In this document: positions 8,762 to 18,361 of the stretch, in pieces
Layout of the letters: the number at the start of each line of letters is the position of its first letter
Numbering within the stretch: the stretch's first letter is position 1
Source of the DNA: Comamonadaceae bacterium
GTDB lineage: Bacteria; Pseudomonadota; Gammaproteobacteria; Burkholderiales; Burkholderiaceae_C
Assembly (NCBI GenBank): GCA_947476465.1
Contig: CANJQN010000001.1
Span: 62,001 to 126,000 of the forward strand
DNA length: 64,000 nt
Direction: 5' to 3'
Translations under genes and position numbers: made by a program
The notes under the pieces: model-generated
Seen by the model: only the letters and a program-made list of their open reading frames with translations
Databases searched by the model: none
Told to the model about the DNA's origin: nothing

Positions 8762-9991
8762 TCAGCCCGCCGGACGCGCCACCAGCCGCTGGCGCAGGCG
8801 CCGCAGCAGGGCAAGACAAAGAAATATCAAGCTGGTCCAGGCCAGCATCAGCAGCACGAGGTTGACAGAACTCTGGTGAGGCACGAGCCCCACCAGGTAG
8901 CTGGCCACCGCGCCCCCCAACTGCTGCAGCAGTCCGGCCGCCGCTGCCGCGCTGCCCGCCAAGGCCGGCACCAGCGCCACGGTGCCAGACAACGTTGGGG
9001 GCATCAGCAGACCGTGGCCCAGCCCGAACAGGATCAGCGGCAGGGACAGCGCCAGGGGATGGGGCGGCCCGAACACGGCCAATGCCAGCGCGATCAGCAG
9101 TGAAATCAGGGTCAAGGACTGGCCCAACCACATCAGACGCCGATCGCTCATGACGCGCACCAGGCGGATGGTCATGACATTGCCGACCATGAACGCCATC
9201 GGCGGCGTCGCGATGTACCAGCCGATCCGCTCGGGCGTGACGCCATAGCGGGCCAGGACGATGGGTCCGCCGCCCAGGTAGGTGTAGAACGCGGCGGAGG
9301 CCAGGGCAGCGATGCAAGCAAACGCGAGGAACCCGGGCGTTCGCGCCAACTGGACATAGGCCGCCGCGACTGTCGTCCACCCACCGCCAGCACCTGGCAA
9401 CGCCCGCCGCACCGCTGAGTCGGCCGGCAGCGTGCGCCAGGCGGCCACCAGCAGTGCCGCTGTTATCGCCGCCAAGAGCACGAAGTTCGACTGCCAACCC
9501 CAGCGGACATGCAGCTGGCCGCCCAGCAGCGTGGCTGCGGGAGGGCACATCCCCGTGGTCATGCCGGCCCAGGCCATCACACGGGTGCGCTCGGCCGGCC
9601 CGAACAGGTCCTGTACCAAGGCGCGGCCGACCGCCATTCCGGCCGCGCTGCCAGCGCCCTGCAGGACGCGGGCGACGATCAGCACCGGCAAGCTCGGCGC
9701 GACCACCGCGATCAGTGCCCCCACGAACGCGATCGCCAGGCCGATCAAAAGCACCGGCTTGCGTCCGATGCGATCAGCCAGGGGCCCCCAGACGACCTGC
9801 ATGCCCCCGTAGGAGGCAACGAAGGCACTGAAGGTCAGCTGCACGCTGCTCTGACGGGCATCGAACAGACGCGGCCAGTCCATCATCGAAGGCAGGCACA
9901 GCGTCATGGCCAGCATACCGAAGGCGATCTGGCCGACGACAACGATAGTGACCCAGGCGGACGGCTGGCCCACCGGCGAAGAAGGACTCAT
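8762..9991 (-). CDS. MFS multidrug efflux transporter, Bcr/CflA type
   Basis: 409 residues and about 12 membrane helices. The first cytoplasmic loop carries the MFS signature GPLADRIGRKPVLLIG, and the next helix RVLQGAGSAAGMAVGRALVQD matches the Bcr/CflA drug-proton antiporter group. The likely role is export of small hydrophobic toxins; the substrate cannot be read from sequence. Its start faces serA, 61 bases away, so the two share a divergent promoter region. Confidence 0.85.
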   Translation of the reverse strand: MSPSSPVGQPSAWVTIVVVGQIAFGMLAMTLCLPSMMDWPRLFDARQSSVQLTFSAFVASYGGMQVVWGPLADRIGRKPVLLIGLAIAFVGALIAVVAPSLPVLIVARVLQGAGSAAGMAVGRALVQDLFGPAERTRVMAWAGMTTGMCPPAATLLGGQLHVRWGWQSNFVLLAAITAALLVAAWRTLPADSAVRRALPGAGGGWTTVAAAYVQLARTPGFLAFACIAALASAAFYTYLGGGPIVLARYGVTPERIGWYIATPPMAFMVGNVMTIRLVRVMSDRRLMWLGQSLTLISLLIALALAVFGPPHPLALSLPLILFGLGHGLLMPPTLSGTVALVPALAGSAAAAAGLLQQLGGAVASYLVGLVPHQSSVNLVLLMLAWTSLIFLCLALLRRLRQRLVARPAG

Positions 9992-10052
9992 GGCTTTCGT
10001 TTGTACCTCAGTCGGCCGATCTGCCTACACTCAAGTGGAAACACACCATCGC

Positions 10053-11300
10053 ATGTCCCACACCGCTCCCACTGCCCGCCTTTCCGTGTCCAAGGACAAG
10101 CTCAAGTTCGTGCTGCTCGAAGGCATCCACCCGTCCGCGCTGGGCATCCTGCGCGCCGGGGGTTACGCGCAGGTGATCACCTCGCCCAAGGCACTGGCCG
10201 GTGACGAACTGGCGGCCCTGATCGCCGACGCGCACTTCGTGGGCATCCGCTCGCGCACCCAGCTGACCGAGGAGGTGCTGGCCCAGGCCGCAAAACTCAC
10301 CGCGATCGGCGCGTTTTGCATCGGCACCAACCAGATCGACCTGGACGCCGCGATGCGGCGGGGCATTCCGGTGTTCAACGCGCCGTTTTCCAACACCCGC
10401 AGCGTGGCCGAGCTGGTGCTGGCCGAGATCATCATCCTGATGCGCGGCATTCCCCACAAGAACGCCGTACTGCACCGAAATGGCTGGGTCAAGAGCTCGG
10501 CAGGCTCCAACGAGGTTCGCGGCAAGACGCTGGGCATCGTGGGCTACGGCCACATCGGCACTCAGATCGGCGTGCTGGCCGAACAATTGGGCATGCAGGT
10601 GGTGTTTGTCGACATCGAGGCCAAGCTGCCGCTGGGCAACGCCCGCCAGCTCGCCTCACTTGAGGCGGTGCTGGAGGCGGCCGACGTGGTCAGCCTGCAC
10701 GTGCCAGAGACGCCACAGACGCAGAGCATGATCGGCGCCGCGCAGCTGGCCCGCATGAAGCGCGGCAGCCACCTGATCAATGCGTCGCGCGGCACGGTGG
10801 TCGACATCGATGCCCTCGCCGATGCGCTGGCGCTTGAGCACATCGCCGGCGCGGCCATCGACGTGTTCCCGGTGGAGCCGCAGGGCAACGACGCGCGCTT
10901 CGAATCACCGCTGGTGAAGTTCGACAACGTGCTGCTGACGCCGCACATTGGCGGCTCGACCGCCGAGGCGCAGGAAAACATCGGCCGCGAAGTGGCGGCC
11001 AAACTGGTTCGCTACTCGGACAACGGCTCCACCGTCTCGGCGGTGAACTTCCCCGAGGTGGCGCTGCCCGAGCACACTGGCCGGCGCCGGCTGCTGCACA
11101 TCCACCGCAACGTGCCCGGCATCATTGCCCGCGTGAACGAGCGCTTTTCGGCCGCGGGCATCAACATCGACGGTCAGTACCTGCGCACCAACGAGGAAGT
11201 GGGCTACGTGGTGATCGACGTCGACAGCGACGCGGTGGAGGTGGCGTTGGATGCGCTGTGCGCGATTCCTGGCACCATCCGGTGTCGTGTCCTGTACTGA
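10053..11300 (+). CDS. serA: D-3-phosphoglycerate dehydrogenase
   Basis: 415 residues; first step of serine synthesis. NAD-binding GYGHIGTQIG, the Arg of INASRGTVVD, the Glu of FPVEPQGN and the His of LTPHIGGSTAEAQ form the D-2-hydroxyacid dehydrogenase active site. A C-terminal ACT domain (HRNVPGIIARVNERFSAAG onward) implies serine feedback inhibition, as in E. coli SerA (410 residues). ATG 10053 (MSHTAPTARLSVSKDKLK) was taken because sequence upstream belongs to the divergent transporter. Confidence 0.95.
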   Translation: MSHTAPTARLSVSKDKLKFVLLEGIHPSALGILRAGGYAQVITSPKALAGDELAALIADAHFVGIRSRTQLTEEVLAQAAKLTAIGAFCIGTNQIDLDAAMRRGIPVFNAPFSNTRSVAELVLAEIIILMRGIPHKNAVLHRNGWVKSSAGSNEVRGKTLGIVGYGHIGTQIGVLAEQLGMQVVFVDIEAKLPLGNARQLASLEAVLEAADVVSLHVPETPQTQSMIGAAQLARMKRGSHLINASRGTVVDIDALADALALEHIAGAAIDVFPVEPQGNDARFESPLVKFDNVLLTPHIGGSTAEAQENIGREVAAKLVRYSDNGSTVSAVNFPEVALPEHTGRRRLLHIHRNVPGIIARVNERFSAAGINIDGQYLRTNEEVGYVVIDVDSDAVEVALDALCAIPGTIRCRVLY

Positions 11301-11439
11301 GGCTGCGGTGCCGCGCCCCGCACAGCGGCATACGGTCGCGCGCCATCAGGTGGGCTGCTGACAAACCGGCGGCACTGGCGTACGCTGCCTGTCCGGGCCA
11401 CGGTCGACCCCCGATTCGCCCGTCCTTCAGGAGCAAACC

Positions 11440-12252
11440 ATGAACCCCAACCAGGCACTATGGGAAAAAGGTGATTTCACCAAGCTGGCGGCCACGATGC
11501 GTGAAAGCGGCGATGCGCTCGTCCAGCAGCTGGGCATCGGCCCCGGCCTGCGGGTGCTGGACCTCGGCTGCGGGGACGGCACCACGGCACTGCCCGCCGC
11601 GCAGCGCGGCGCCGACGTGCTGGGGGTGGACATCGCGCGCAATCTGGTGGACGCCGGCAACCAGCGCGCGCAGGCGGCGGGCTTGTCGAACCTGCGCTTC
11701 CAGCACGGCGATGCCTCGGCCCTGAGCGATCTGGAAAGCAACGCGTTCGACCGGGTGGTCAGCATCTTCGGCGCGATGTTCGCGCCCCGGCCCTTCGACG
11801 TGGCCAAGGAGATGGTTCGCGTCGCCAAGCCTGGCGGACGCATCGTGATGGGCAACTGGATCCCCGGCGACCCCACGCTGGTCGCGCAGATTCTCAAGAT
11901 CGCCAGCGCCTACTCGCCGCCCCCGCCCGAAGGCTTCATCAGCCCCATGACCTGGGGCGTCGAGGCCAACGTGGCCGAGCGCTTCGGTGCGGCCGGTATC
12001 GGCAAGGACAGCATCCAGTGCGAGCGGGCCACCTACACCTTCCGCTTCGCGGGCCCGACCGCCGGCTTCCTGGATGTCTTCCAGCACTTCTACGGCCCGA
12101 CGATGAACGCCTTCGAGGCGGCCGGCAAGGACGGCCGCACCGCGGCGCTGCGCCAGGAGCTGGACACGCTGTTCGCCAGCCAGAACCAGGCCACGGACGG
12201 CAACACGGTGATTGCGGCGACCTACCTGCGGGTGACGGTTAAAGTGCAGTGA
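11440..12252 (+). CDS. Class I SAM-dependent methyltransferase (UbiE/COQ5-like fold)
   Basis: 270 residues. Motif I is VLDLGCGDGTTAL at about residue 38, followed by an acidic motif II (GVDIARNLVDAG) and motif post-I regions (FQHGDASAL; FDRVVSIFGAMFAPRPFDVAKEM). The C-terminal part resembles methyltransferases acting on small molecules; substrate unknown. A ribosome site (AGGAG) lies 9 bases before ATG 11440. A weak promoter-like pair (CTGACA at 11358, TACGCT at 11381, 17-base spacer) precedes it. LysR follows after 30 bases. Confidence 0.8.
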   Translation: MNPNQALWEKGDFTKLAATMRESGDALVQQLGIGPGLRVLDLGCGDGTTALPAAQRGADVLGVDIARNLVDAGNQRAQAAGLSNLRFQHGDASALSDLESNAFDRVVSIFGAMFAPRPFDVAKEMVRVAKPGGRIVMGNWIPGDPTLVAQILKIASAYSPPPPEGFISPMTWGVEANVAERFGAAGIGKDSIQCERATYTFRFAGPTAGFLDVFQHFYGPTMNAFEAAGKDGRTAALRQELDTLFASQNQATDGNTVIAATYLRVTVKVQ

Positions 12253-12282
12253 AATCCTGCCCGACGACCGACCGCCTACCCG

Positions 12283-13242
12283 ATGGACCTCAAGCAACTT
12301 CGCTACTTCACCGTCATTGCCGAAGCCGGAAGCCTTTCGCTGGCCAGTGCGCGTCTGCACATCGCGCAGCCGGCGCTCAGCCTCCACCTGGCCAAGCTCG
12401 AGGGCGAGCTTGGCGTACAGCTGATGGTGCGCAACAACCGGGGCGTGACCCTGACCGCCCATGGTGAGAGCCTCCTGCACCACGCCAACCGCATCCTCAA
12501 GGATTGCGACTACACCGTCAGCTCGTTTCGCTCCGCCGCCACGACCCCCATGGGTATCGTCTCCGTCGGCTTCTTCTCGACCACGCCCGAGGCCCTGGTT
12601 CAGCTGTTTGTCGAACGGGTGCACCTGGAGTTGCCTCAGATCTTCCTGAAGGTGCATGAAAGCCATTCCGGCCGCCTGGAGGAGGATCTTCAAAACGGCA
12701 CACTGGATCTGGCCCTGGTGATGGTGCGCAAGGCGACCGAGGGTTTCGACATCCACCCGCTGCTGTTCGAGGAGCTTTTCCTCGTCAGCCCGCCCGAGCC
12801 GGGCAACACCGCCGAATCGATCGACCTGCGCGACGTGTTCGACTTGCCGCTGTTCCTGCCGAAGGTCGGGATATCCCTGCGCGATCAGATGGAAGAAGCC
12901 GCATTGAACATCGGCAAGACCCCGCACGTGGTACATGAAATCGATTCGGCCAGGTTCAGGAAACGCACCGTCCTCTCGGGCCTGGGCCACACCATCTTGC
13001 CGTGGAGCACGGTGATCGACGACCACGCACAGGGGAAATTCCTGCTGCGCCGGATCGTCAACCCGGAGCTGCGCGCGCTGCTGGGCATGGCTGAATCGAG
13101 CGCCCGCCCGCCGAGCCGTGCGCGCCAGGCAGTCAAGTCAGCCCTGGTGGAGACCATCAAAAGCCTTGTCAGCGAAGGACGTTGGTCGGCGCAGGCGTAC
13201 ACCAAGCCCAAGGCCAAACGCCAGGGCGCGAAGGCGCCTTAG
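12283..13242 (+). CDS. LysR family transcriptional regulator
   Basis: 319 residues. The N-terminal winged helix reads LKQLRYFTVIAEAGSLSLAS and LHIAQPALSLHLAKLE, then LMVRNNRGVTLTAHG; the rest is a LysR substrate-binding domain (GIVSVGFFSTTPEALVQLF, LDLALV). Its sequence style is like the NAC/CbbR-related small-molecule regulators. It converges with the amidohydrolase gene, overlapping by 4 bases, so a natural guess is that it controls the oxidative cluster that starts there. The inducer is unknown. Confidence 0.88.
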   Translation: MDLKQLRYFTVIAEAGSLSLASARLHIAQPALSLHLAKLEGELGVQLMVRNNRGVTLTAHGESLLHHANRILKDCDYTVSSFRSAATTPMGIVSVGFFSTTPEALVQLFVERVHLELPQIFLKVHESHSGRLEEDLQNGTLDLALVMVRKATEGFDIHPLLFEELFLVSPPEPGNTAESIDLRDVFDLPLFLPKVGISLRDQMEEAALNIGKTPHVVHEIDSARFRKRTVLSGLGHTILPWSTVIDDHAQGKFLLRRIVNPELRALLGMAESSARPPSRARQAVKSALVETIKSLVSEGRWSAQAYTKPKAKRQGAKAP

Positions 13243-14963
13243 GGCGCTGCTTTCTCACCCCTGACCAGCCGCCCCGGAAGTGCGCCGGTTGACACGCCGT
13301 CGATGTACGTCGGTGTGCCGTTGACCAGGGTCATCCGGTAGCCGTGGGCCTTTTGCAGCAGCCGCTTGCCGCCACCCGGAAGGTCTTCGGCCATGTAGGG
13401 CCTGTCGCTTGTGAGCTTGTCGAAGTCGATCACATTGATGTCGGCCTTCATGCCCGGCTTGATCAGGCCGCGGTCCAGCAGGCCGAAAAATTGCGCGTTG
13501 TCCCGGGTCTGACGTTTGACCAGCCATCCCAGGTCGAGCTTGTCCTTGCCGCAATCCCTGCCCCAGTAGGCCAGCAGGAAGGTCGTGTAGTTGGAGTCTG
13601 AAATGATGCTCACATGGGCGCCGCCATCACCCAGACCGAGCAACGTGTCCTTGTCCGTGATCATCTGGCGGCAGATGTTGAGGTTGAACTCGGCGTAGTT
13701 GTTGATCGGGCCGAACAGGAAGTTCTTGCCCTCGTCCTCCAGGATCATGTCGTAGGCCACCTCTTGCGCCGGGCGCTTCTGCCGCGCGGCGTGGTGGGCG
13801 ATCGATGACTCACGGGTAGGCTCATAGTTGGGCGGATTGCCCAGCGGAAAGATGTACTCGAACGAGCGCAGCCGACGGGCAATCGGCGAGGTCGTGTCGT
13901 CCGGCGTTTGCGCCAGAAGCTTCGCGCGGAAAGCCGGTGTGCGCATGATCGCCACCCGCTCACTCAAGCCCTTGTTCGCGATCTCCTTGTACGCGGGGAA
14001 ATCGGAAAATGGATTCAAGCTGCCTTGCAGTCCGAGCAGCACGCCCACGGCCCTGGGCGCCACCTGCGCACGGATTTTCAAACCGGCGTCCACCGCGGCG
14101 TGCGTGCGCTCGAGCAACTCTTTCCAGACATGGGGTGTGGCATGGCGCTGCCCCAATGAAAACGACACCGGGCGCCCGCACCGCGTGGCCACGGCACACA
14201 TCATTTCGAACTCGGTCTGAAGGTCCGGCGTGTCCCAATCGGAGATCAGCTGAAAGACACCCTGCCCCGCATCCCGCAGGCCCAGGGCGATGCCAACGAG
14301 TTCATCCTGCGTGGCGCGCAGCCCAGGAACCGGGTCGCCCGCCAGAGTTTGATGGTTGAGGGTGCGCGACGTTGAGAAACCCAGGGCGCCCTGCGCGATG
14401 GCATCGCGGGTCAGGACCCGCATCGCGGCGACGTCTTGCGGCGTGGCGGCCTCCAGCCTGGTCGCGCGCTCGCCCATCACGTACAGCCGCAAGGGGCCGT
14501 GCGCGATCTGCGCGCAGATATCCATGTCGCGGTTGATGCGCTCCAAAGCGTTGAGGTAGTCGCCAAACGACTCCCATTTCCAGTCGAGTCCGAGGTCGAG
14601 GACGGCACCCGGAATGTCTTCGACACCTTCCATGAACTTGACCAGCATCGAACGATCCGCCGGGCGCACCGGCGCGAAGCCGACCCCGCAGTTGCCCATG
14701 ACTGCGGTGGTGACGCCATGCCAGCTCGAAGGCGCCAGCCGCTCGTCCCAGGTCGCCTGCCCGTCGTAGTGGGTGTGGATGTCGATGAAGCCCGGCGTCA
14801 CCAGCAGGCCCTTGGCGTCGACCTCCTCGGTGCCGCTGCCAGCAACGTGACCGACTTCCACAATCCGCCCGTCCTTGACGGCAACGTCGCCCTCGAAAAG
14901 CGCCGAGCCCGTTCCGTCCGCGACGGTGCCGCCCCGGATCACGAGGTCGTGTTGTGCTTTCAT
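13239..14963 (-). CDS. N-acyl-D-amino-acid deacylase-type amidohydrolase
   Basis: 574-residue metal-dependent hydrolase of the D-aminoacylase family. The HxH metal site is [15 protein letters not shown], followed by [15 protein letters not shown], which carries the bridging Cys typical of this branch. The region [15 protein letters not shown] supplies the later metal Asp. Family members remove N-acyl groups from D-amino acids, but many are annotated by family only. It lies 34 bases downstream of the SDR start region on the same strand as the SDR and the next amidohydrolase, probably one operon 16994 to 13239. Confidence 0.82.
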   Translation of the reverse strand: MKAQHDLVIRGGTVADGTGSALFEGDVAVKDGRIVEVGHVAGSGTEEVDAKGLLVTPGFIDIHTHYDGQATWDERLAPSSWHGVTTAVMGNCGVGFAPVRPADRSMLVKFMEGVEDIPGAVLDLGLDWKWESFGDYLNALERINRDMDICAQIAHGPLRLYVMGERATRLEAATPQDVAAMRVLTRDAIAQGALGFSTSRTLNHQTLAGDPVPGLRATQDELVGIALGLRDAGQGVFQLISDWDTPDLQTEFEMMCAVATRCGRPVSFSLGQRHATPHVWKELLERTHAAVDAGLKIRAQVAPRAVGVLLGLQGSLNPFSDFPAYKEIANKGLSERVAIMRTPAFRAKLLAQTPDDTTSPIARRLRSFEYIFPLGNPPNYEPTRESSIAHHAARQKRPAQEVAYDMILEDEGKNFLFGPINNYAEFNLNICRQMITDKDTLLGLGDGGAHVSIISDSNYTTFLLAYWGRDCGKDKLDLGWLVKRQTRDNAQFFGLLDRGLIKPGMKADINVIDFDKLTSDRPYMAEDLPGGGKRLLQKAHGYRMTLVNGTPTYIDGVSTGALPGRLVRGEKAAP

Positions 14964-14997
14964 GGGTTCTCCTGTCTGATGCCTGTGCGGCAGTGCT

Positions 14998-15906
14998 TCA
15001 CAAGTGGCCGAGCTTGCGCAGATTGGGCTCGAGCCCGGCCAGCGTGCCCATGAAAGGCTCCACCTGCGACATGTCGCAGATGCCTGGCCAGTTCTCGTCG
15101 ATCATTTCAACGGTGAGCGGCTGCGCGGGGTCGAACTGCACGCCCCGGCCCTTGTAGAAGGCCACCTTGTAAAAGTAGCCGCCACCCGCGCTGAGCAGCG
15201 CGCCAGACTGCTTGCAGTTCTCACTGGCCAACCACGCCACCATGGGCGCCACCACGCGCGGCGACATGTGCCGCGCCAGCTCTGGGCGGATGGTGTCCTT
15301 GCTCATGCGGGTCTCGGCGCTGGGAGCGACCGTGTTGATGATCACCCCGTTGTCCTTGCAATCGAGCTTGATCGAATCCATCAGGCCCAGCATGCCGCTC
15401 TTGGTGGCCCCGTAGATACTGTGGTCCGCCAGGCCGCGCAGGCCCACGCCGGAGCAGGTGAGCACGATGCGGCCGTAGGCTTGCGCGATCATGTGCGGCA
15501 GCGCGGCGCGCGTGCAGTACAGCGTGCCCATGAAGTGCACCGCGATCATGGCCTCGATGTCCGCGAGCGTCATTTCCTGCAGCGGCCCGGTGCGCAAGAT
15601 GCCGGCGTTGTTGATCAGGATGTCGACGCGGCCCCAGGCGTTCAGCGCCACGCCGATGATGCGCTGCGCGGAGGCTGGTTCAGCCACGCTGTCGCTGCTG
15701 GCGATCGCCTCGCCGCCCGCGGCGCGGATCTCTTCGACCACGGCAGTGGCGGCCGATGACGAGCCCCCGTCGCGCCCGCTCATGGCGCCGCCGGTGTCGT
15801 TGACAACGACCTTGGCGCCGCGTGATCCCAGCAGCAAGGCGTACTCTCGGCCGAGGCCCGTGCCTGCGCCGGTGACGATGGCGACGCGGTTGTCGTAGCG
15901 AATCAT
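14998..15906 (-). CDS. SDR family NAD(P)-dependent oxidoreductase
   Basis: 302-residue short-chain dehydrogenase. Cofactor motif TGAGTGLGREYA, structural NNAG (ILINNAGILRTG), catalytic Ser in LTCSGVGLRG and YGATK (Tyr and Lys) are all intact. The long inserted loop VVNDTGGAMSGRDGGSSSAA after beta-2 resembles the 3-hydroxyacyl-CoA dehydrogenase part of peroxisomal multifunctional enzyme 2, so a (3R)-hydroxyacyl-CoA or similar secondary alcohol is a plausible substrate. ATG 15906 has GGAG 7 bases upstream and is preferred to ATG 15927. It is tightly linked to the neighbouring amidohydrolases. Confidence 0.85.
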   Translation of the reverse strand: MIRYDNRVAIVTGAGTGLGREYALLLGSRGAKVVVNDTGGAMSGRDGGSSSAATAVVEEIRAAGGEAIASSDSVAEPASAQRIIGVALNAWGRVDILINNAGILRTGPLQEMTLADIEAMIAVHFMGTLYCTRAALPHMIAQAYGRIVLTCSGVGLRGLADHSIYGATKSGMLGLMDSIKLDCKDNGVIINTVAPSAETRMSKDTIRPELARHMSPRVVAPMVAWLASENCKQSGALLSAGGGYFYKVAFYKGRGVQFDPAQPLTVEMIDENWPGICDMSQVEPFMGTLAGLEPNLRKLGHL

Positions 15907-15935
15907 GTGGGCTCCGGCGTCATGCATGCCGCGCT

Positions 15936-16994
15936 TCAGTCTTCAAGGCGGTACAGCTGGGTGGCGGTACCCGTGAACAAGGCGACCTTTTCCTGGGCGG
16001 AGCAAGATGCCGCCAGCCGCTTGAGGCTGTTCCAGCACACGCGTGCGGAGCAACTTTGCTTTTCGACCGGGAAGTTGGTGCCGAAAAAGCACCGGTCGGC
16101 CCCGAAGGCGGCAATGCTGGCATCGACGTACGCGTGCCAGGGCCGGGCCAGTTGCTCTGACGACGGCGGCGTTTTCGCGTCCCGGTAATTCAAGCCGCTC
16201 GTATGAATGGTCAGCCCACCCATCTTCATGTAGACGTTGGGGCAGGCCGCCAGCTTGCGGATGCCGGCGTGCCACTGCGCGAACACTTCCTCGTCGCGGC
16301 CCTGGTAGGGCCCGATCTTGATCGGGCCGCCGAAGAAATTCAGGACGATGCGGGTGTCTTCGAATTTCCGGGCCAGCGCGTAGACATCGTCCAGCTGCGT
16401 GTGGAACAGATAGGTCTCGAACAACAGGCCCAACGGCGCCAGATGGCGAAAACCGGCCTGGAAGGTCTGGTCTTCAAGCATGCGTTCTGGTGCGCGCACG
16501 ATCGTGATGGTGCGCACGAAGGCCTCATCCGCATGCCAGGCCGCTATGTTGCGAACCCCGCGAAACCGCCCGCCCCCGGCGGCGATGTGCGCCTCAAGCA
16601 CGCCCTTGACGCGGTCGCCCAGAAGCAGGTCGGCAAAGCCCACGATGCCCGCGCAGGCGCGGGTGGCGCCGTAGTTGCCGCTGGCGAAGATGGCCGCCAT
16701 GCCGTTGATGAATTCCGTCTCGCCGACCGGTTTGAACTCGCGTGGCCCCTTGGCCCGGTACATCGCGCCGCACTCCGCATGCACGGTGGCCTGAACATCG
16801 TGGCCACAGGCCAGATCATCGAGGAACTCCTGCAGCAGGTAGCGGTTGCCCGGCCTGTCCCAGAGATGATGGTGGCTGTCGATCACCGCAAGCTGCGGCT
16901 CCAGCACCTCTTCTTGCACGAGCGCAAGCCACGCTTCATCGGGGCGCCGGTGCGCACTGTTGCTGGCGGTCGCTTCGGTCTGGATCGATTTCAT
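15936..16994 (-). CDS. Amidohydrolase-2 family metal-dependent hydrolase (lactonase-like)
   Basis: 352 residues. The N-terminal metal site is VIDSHHHLWDRPGNRYL and the C-terminal part has FGADRCFFGTNFPVEK, which supplies the family Asp/Asn region of TIM-barrel lactonases and decarboxylases (L-fuconolactonase, PDC lactonase group). It likely opens a lactone or cleaves a ring acid; the substrate is unknown. ATG 16994 is chosen; the open frame continues upstream into a decayed FAH remnant and that part is not homologous. First gene of the minus-strand trio. Confidence 0.8.
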   Translation of the reverse strand: MKSIQTEATASNSAHRRPDEAWLALVQEEVLEPQLAVIDSHHHLWDRPGNRYLLQEFLDDLACGHDVQATVHAECGAMYRAKGPREFKPVGETEFINGMAAIFASGNYGATRACAGIVGFADLLLGDRVKGVLEAHIAAGGGRFRGVRNIAAWHADEAFVRTITIVRAPERMLEDQTFQAGFRHLAPLGLLFETYLFHTQLDDVYALARKFEDTRIVLNFFGGPIKIGPYQGRDEEVFAQWHAGIRKLAACPNVYMKMGGLTIHTSGLNYRDAKTPPSSEQLARPWHAYVDASIAAFGADRCFFGTNFPVEKQSCSARVCWNSLKRLAASCSAQEKVALFTGTATQLYRLED

Positions 16995-17087
16995 GGTCGG
17001 CCATCGTAGCCGCCGACCTTGCCTCGGCGAAATAGTTTGTCGTTCTTCTCGCCATGTTGAAAAGCGATACCCGCGGGCCATCGCGGC

Positions 17088-17145
17088 TGTGGACTTCGTC
17101 GCGGGCCAACAGCCAGGAGCCGATAGGGCCGAAGGTGCGGACAGC
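17088..17145 (-). pseudogene. Decayed fragment of a fumarylacetoacetate-hydrolase-family gene
   Basis: On the minus strand these bases encode AVRTFGPIGSWLLARDEV, which matches CDTFGPIGPWLVTRDEV of the intact FAH protein encoded at 19641-20489. At DNA level about 44 of 52 bases agree between 17091-17142 and 19915-19966 by eye. Similarity stops on both sides, with no start, so this is a remnant or recombination scar of a second FAH gene between the amidohydrolase and the lactonase. Confidence 0.6.
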
Positions 17146-17186
17146 TTCAAGTGGAGCAAGATCAACAAAGTGGCTAGGATCCATCC

Positions 17187-18347
17187 ATGACCTCACCTGT
17201 CTTTCTTTACGCCAGCGTCGGCGAATCATTAACCCGCTATGAACTCGACATAGACAGCGCGTCGCTGATTCAACGGGAATCAATCTCGCTCCCGGACACG
17301 GTCCAGTATGTGTGGCCCCACCCAACGAAGCGCGTTTTTTACGTGGCGTCGAGTATCCGCTGCCCTGTCGGCGGCTCGGGGGTCGGCCATCATCTGACCG
17401 CCCTGGCCGCCGATGAACGCGGCGTCCTGCGCCAGCTTGGCGCACCCGAGCCGCTGCCGAACCGGCCCATCCATCTGACCGTCGATCACGACGGACGTTA
17501 TGCCTATGTCACCTATGCGCAGCCGAGCGCGTTGACGGTGCACCGGTTGAATGATGACGGGACGATCGGAGCCTCGATCCCACAGTCGGCGCAGCTGGAT
17601 TTCGGCACCTTTGCGCACCAGACCCGGGTCTTGCCCAGCAATCAAACGGTCGTGCTGGTCGCTCGCGGGCACAACGAGGCGCCAGGCGAGGCCGAAGTCC
17701 CCGGGGCATTGAAGCTTTATTCGGTGCAAGAGGGTGTCCTGCGCGAACGACAGACCGTCGCCCCGGGCGCGGGATTCGGGTTCGGGCCGCGGCATGTGGA
17801 CTTTCATCCCACCAAGCCCTGGATGTTCGTGTCGCTCGAAAGGCAGAGCGCGTTGCAAGTGTTCACGGTTTCCGATAACGACGATGTGTCCGAACATGCG
17901 GCGTACTCGGTCAATTACCTTGCAAATCCGGGCGGTCCGCACCCGCACCAGTTGGGCGGTACCGTGCACGTGCATCCGGGCGGCCGCTTTGCCTATTCGG
18001 TCAACCGCGCGGACCAGGCCGAGGTCGTCAATGGCGTGCCCGTTGTCGTGGGTGGCGAAAACAGCATCGTCGTCTTCTCGATCAACGCGTTGACTGGAGA
18101 GCCAAGCTTGATCCAGCGGATCAGCCCTCAGACGCTGCATGTCCGCACCTTTTCAATTGACCCCACCGGCACGATTCTTGTCGCTGCGGGGATCATGCCC
18201 GTGTGGGTCAAGCAAGGACAAGACGTGGTCTGTGTTCCTGCCGCGCTTTCGGTTTTCCGGATCGGCTCCGACGGAAAGCTCAGCTTCGTTCGAAAATACG
18301 ATGTGGACGCCGGACCCAAGCCGCAGTGGTGGATGGGGATCGTTTGA
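17187..18347 (+). CDS. Lactonase family protein, seven-bladed beta-propeller
   Basis: 386 residues of repeated beta-sheet blades, with the family feature HPTKPWMFVSLERQSALQVF and HPGGRFAYSVNR. This resembles the 6-phosphogluconolactonase/YbhE and carboxy-cis,cis-muconate cyclase propeller group, so hydrolysis of a sugar-acid or muconate-type lactone is likely. No signal peptide is seen, so it is cytoplasmic. It diverges from the amidohydrolase and is convergent with the FMN oxidase gene, 14 bases apart. Confidence 0.8.
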   Translation: MTSPVFLYASVGESLTRYELDIDSASLIQRESISLPDTVQYVWPHPTKRVFYVASSIRCPVGGSGVGHHLTALAADERGVLRQLGAPEPLPNRPIHLTVDHDGRYAYVTYAQPSALTVHRLNDDGTIGASIPQSAQLDFGTFAHQTRVLPSNQTVVLVARGHNEAPGEAEVPGALKLYSVQEGVLRERQTVAPGAGFGFGPRHVDFHPTKPWMFVSLERQSALQVFTVSDNDDVSEHAAYSVNYLANPGGPHPHQLGGTVHVHPGGRFAYSVNRADQAEVVNGVPVVVGGENSIVVFSINALTGEPSLIQRISPQTLHVRTFSIDPTGTILVAAGIMPVWVKQGQDVVCVPAALSVFRIGSDGKLSFVRKYDVDAGPKPQWWMGIV

Positions 18348-18361
18348 TCGCTTGGACGCCT

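Noticed and set aside
9992..10052. Search for a riboswitch or leader ahead of serA
   Set aside because: Only 61 bases lie between the divergent genes, and no conserved fold is visible.
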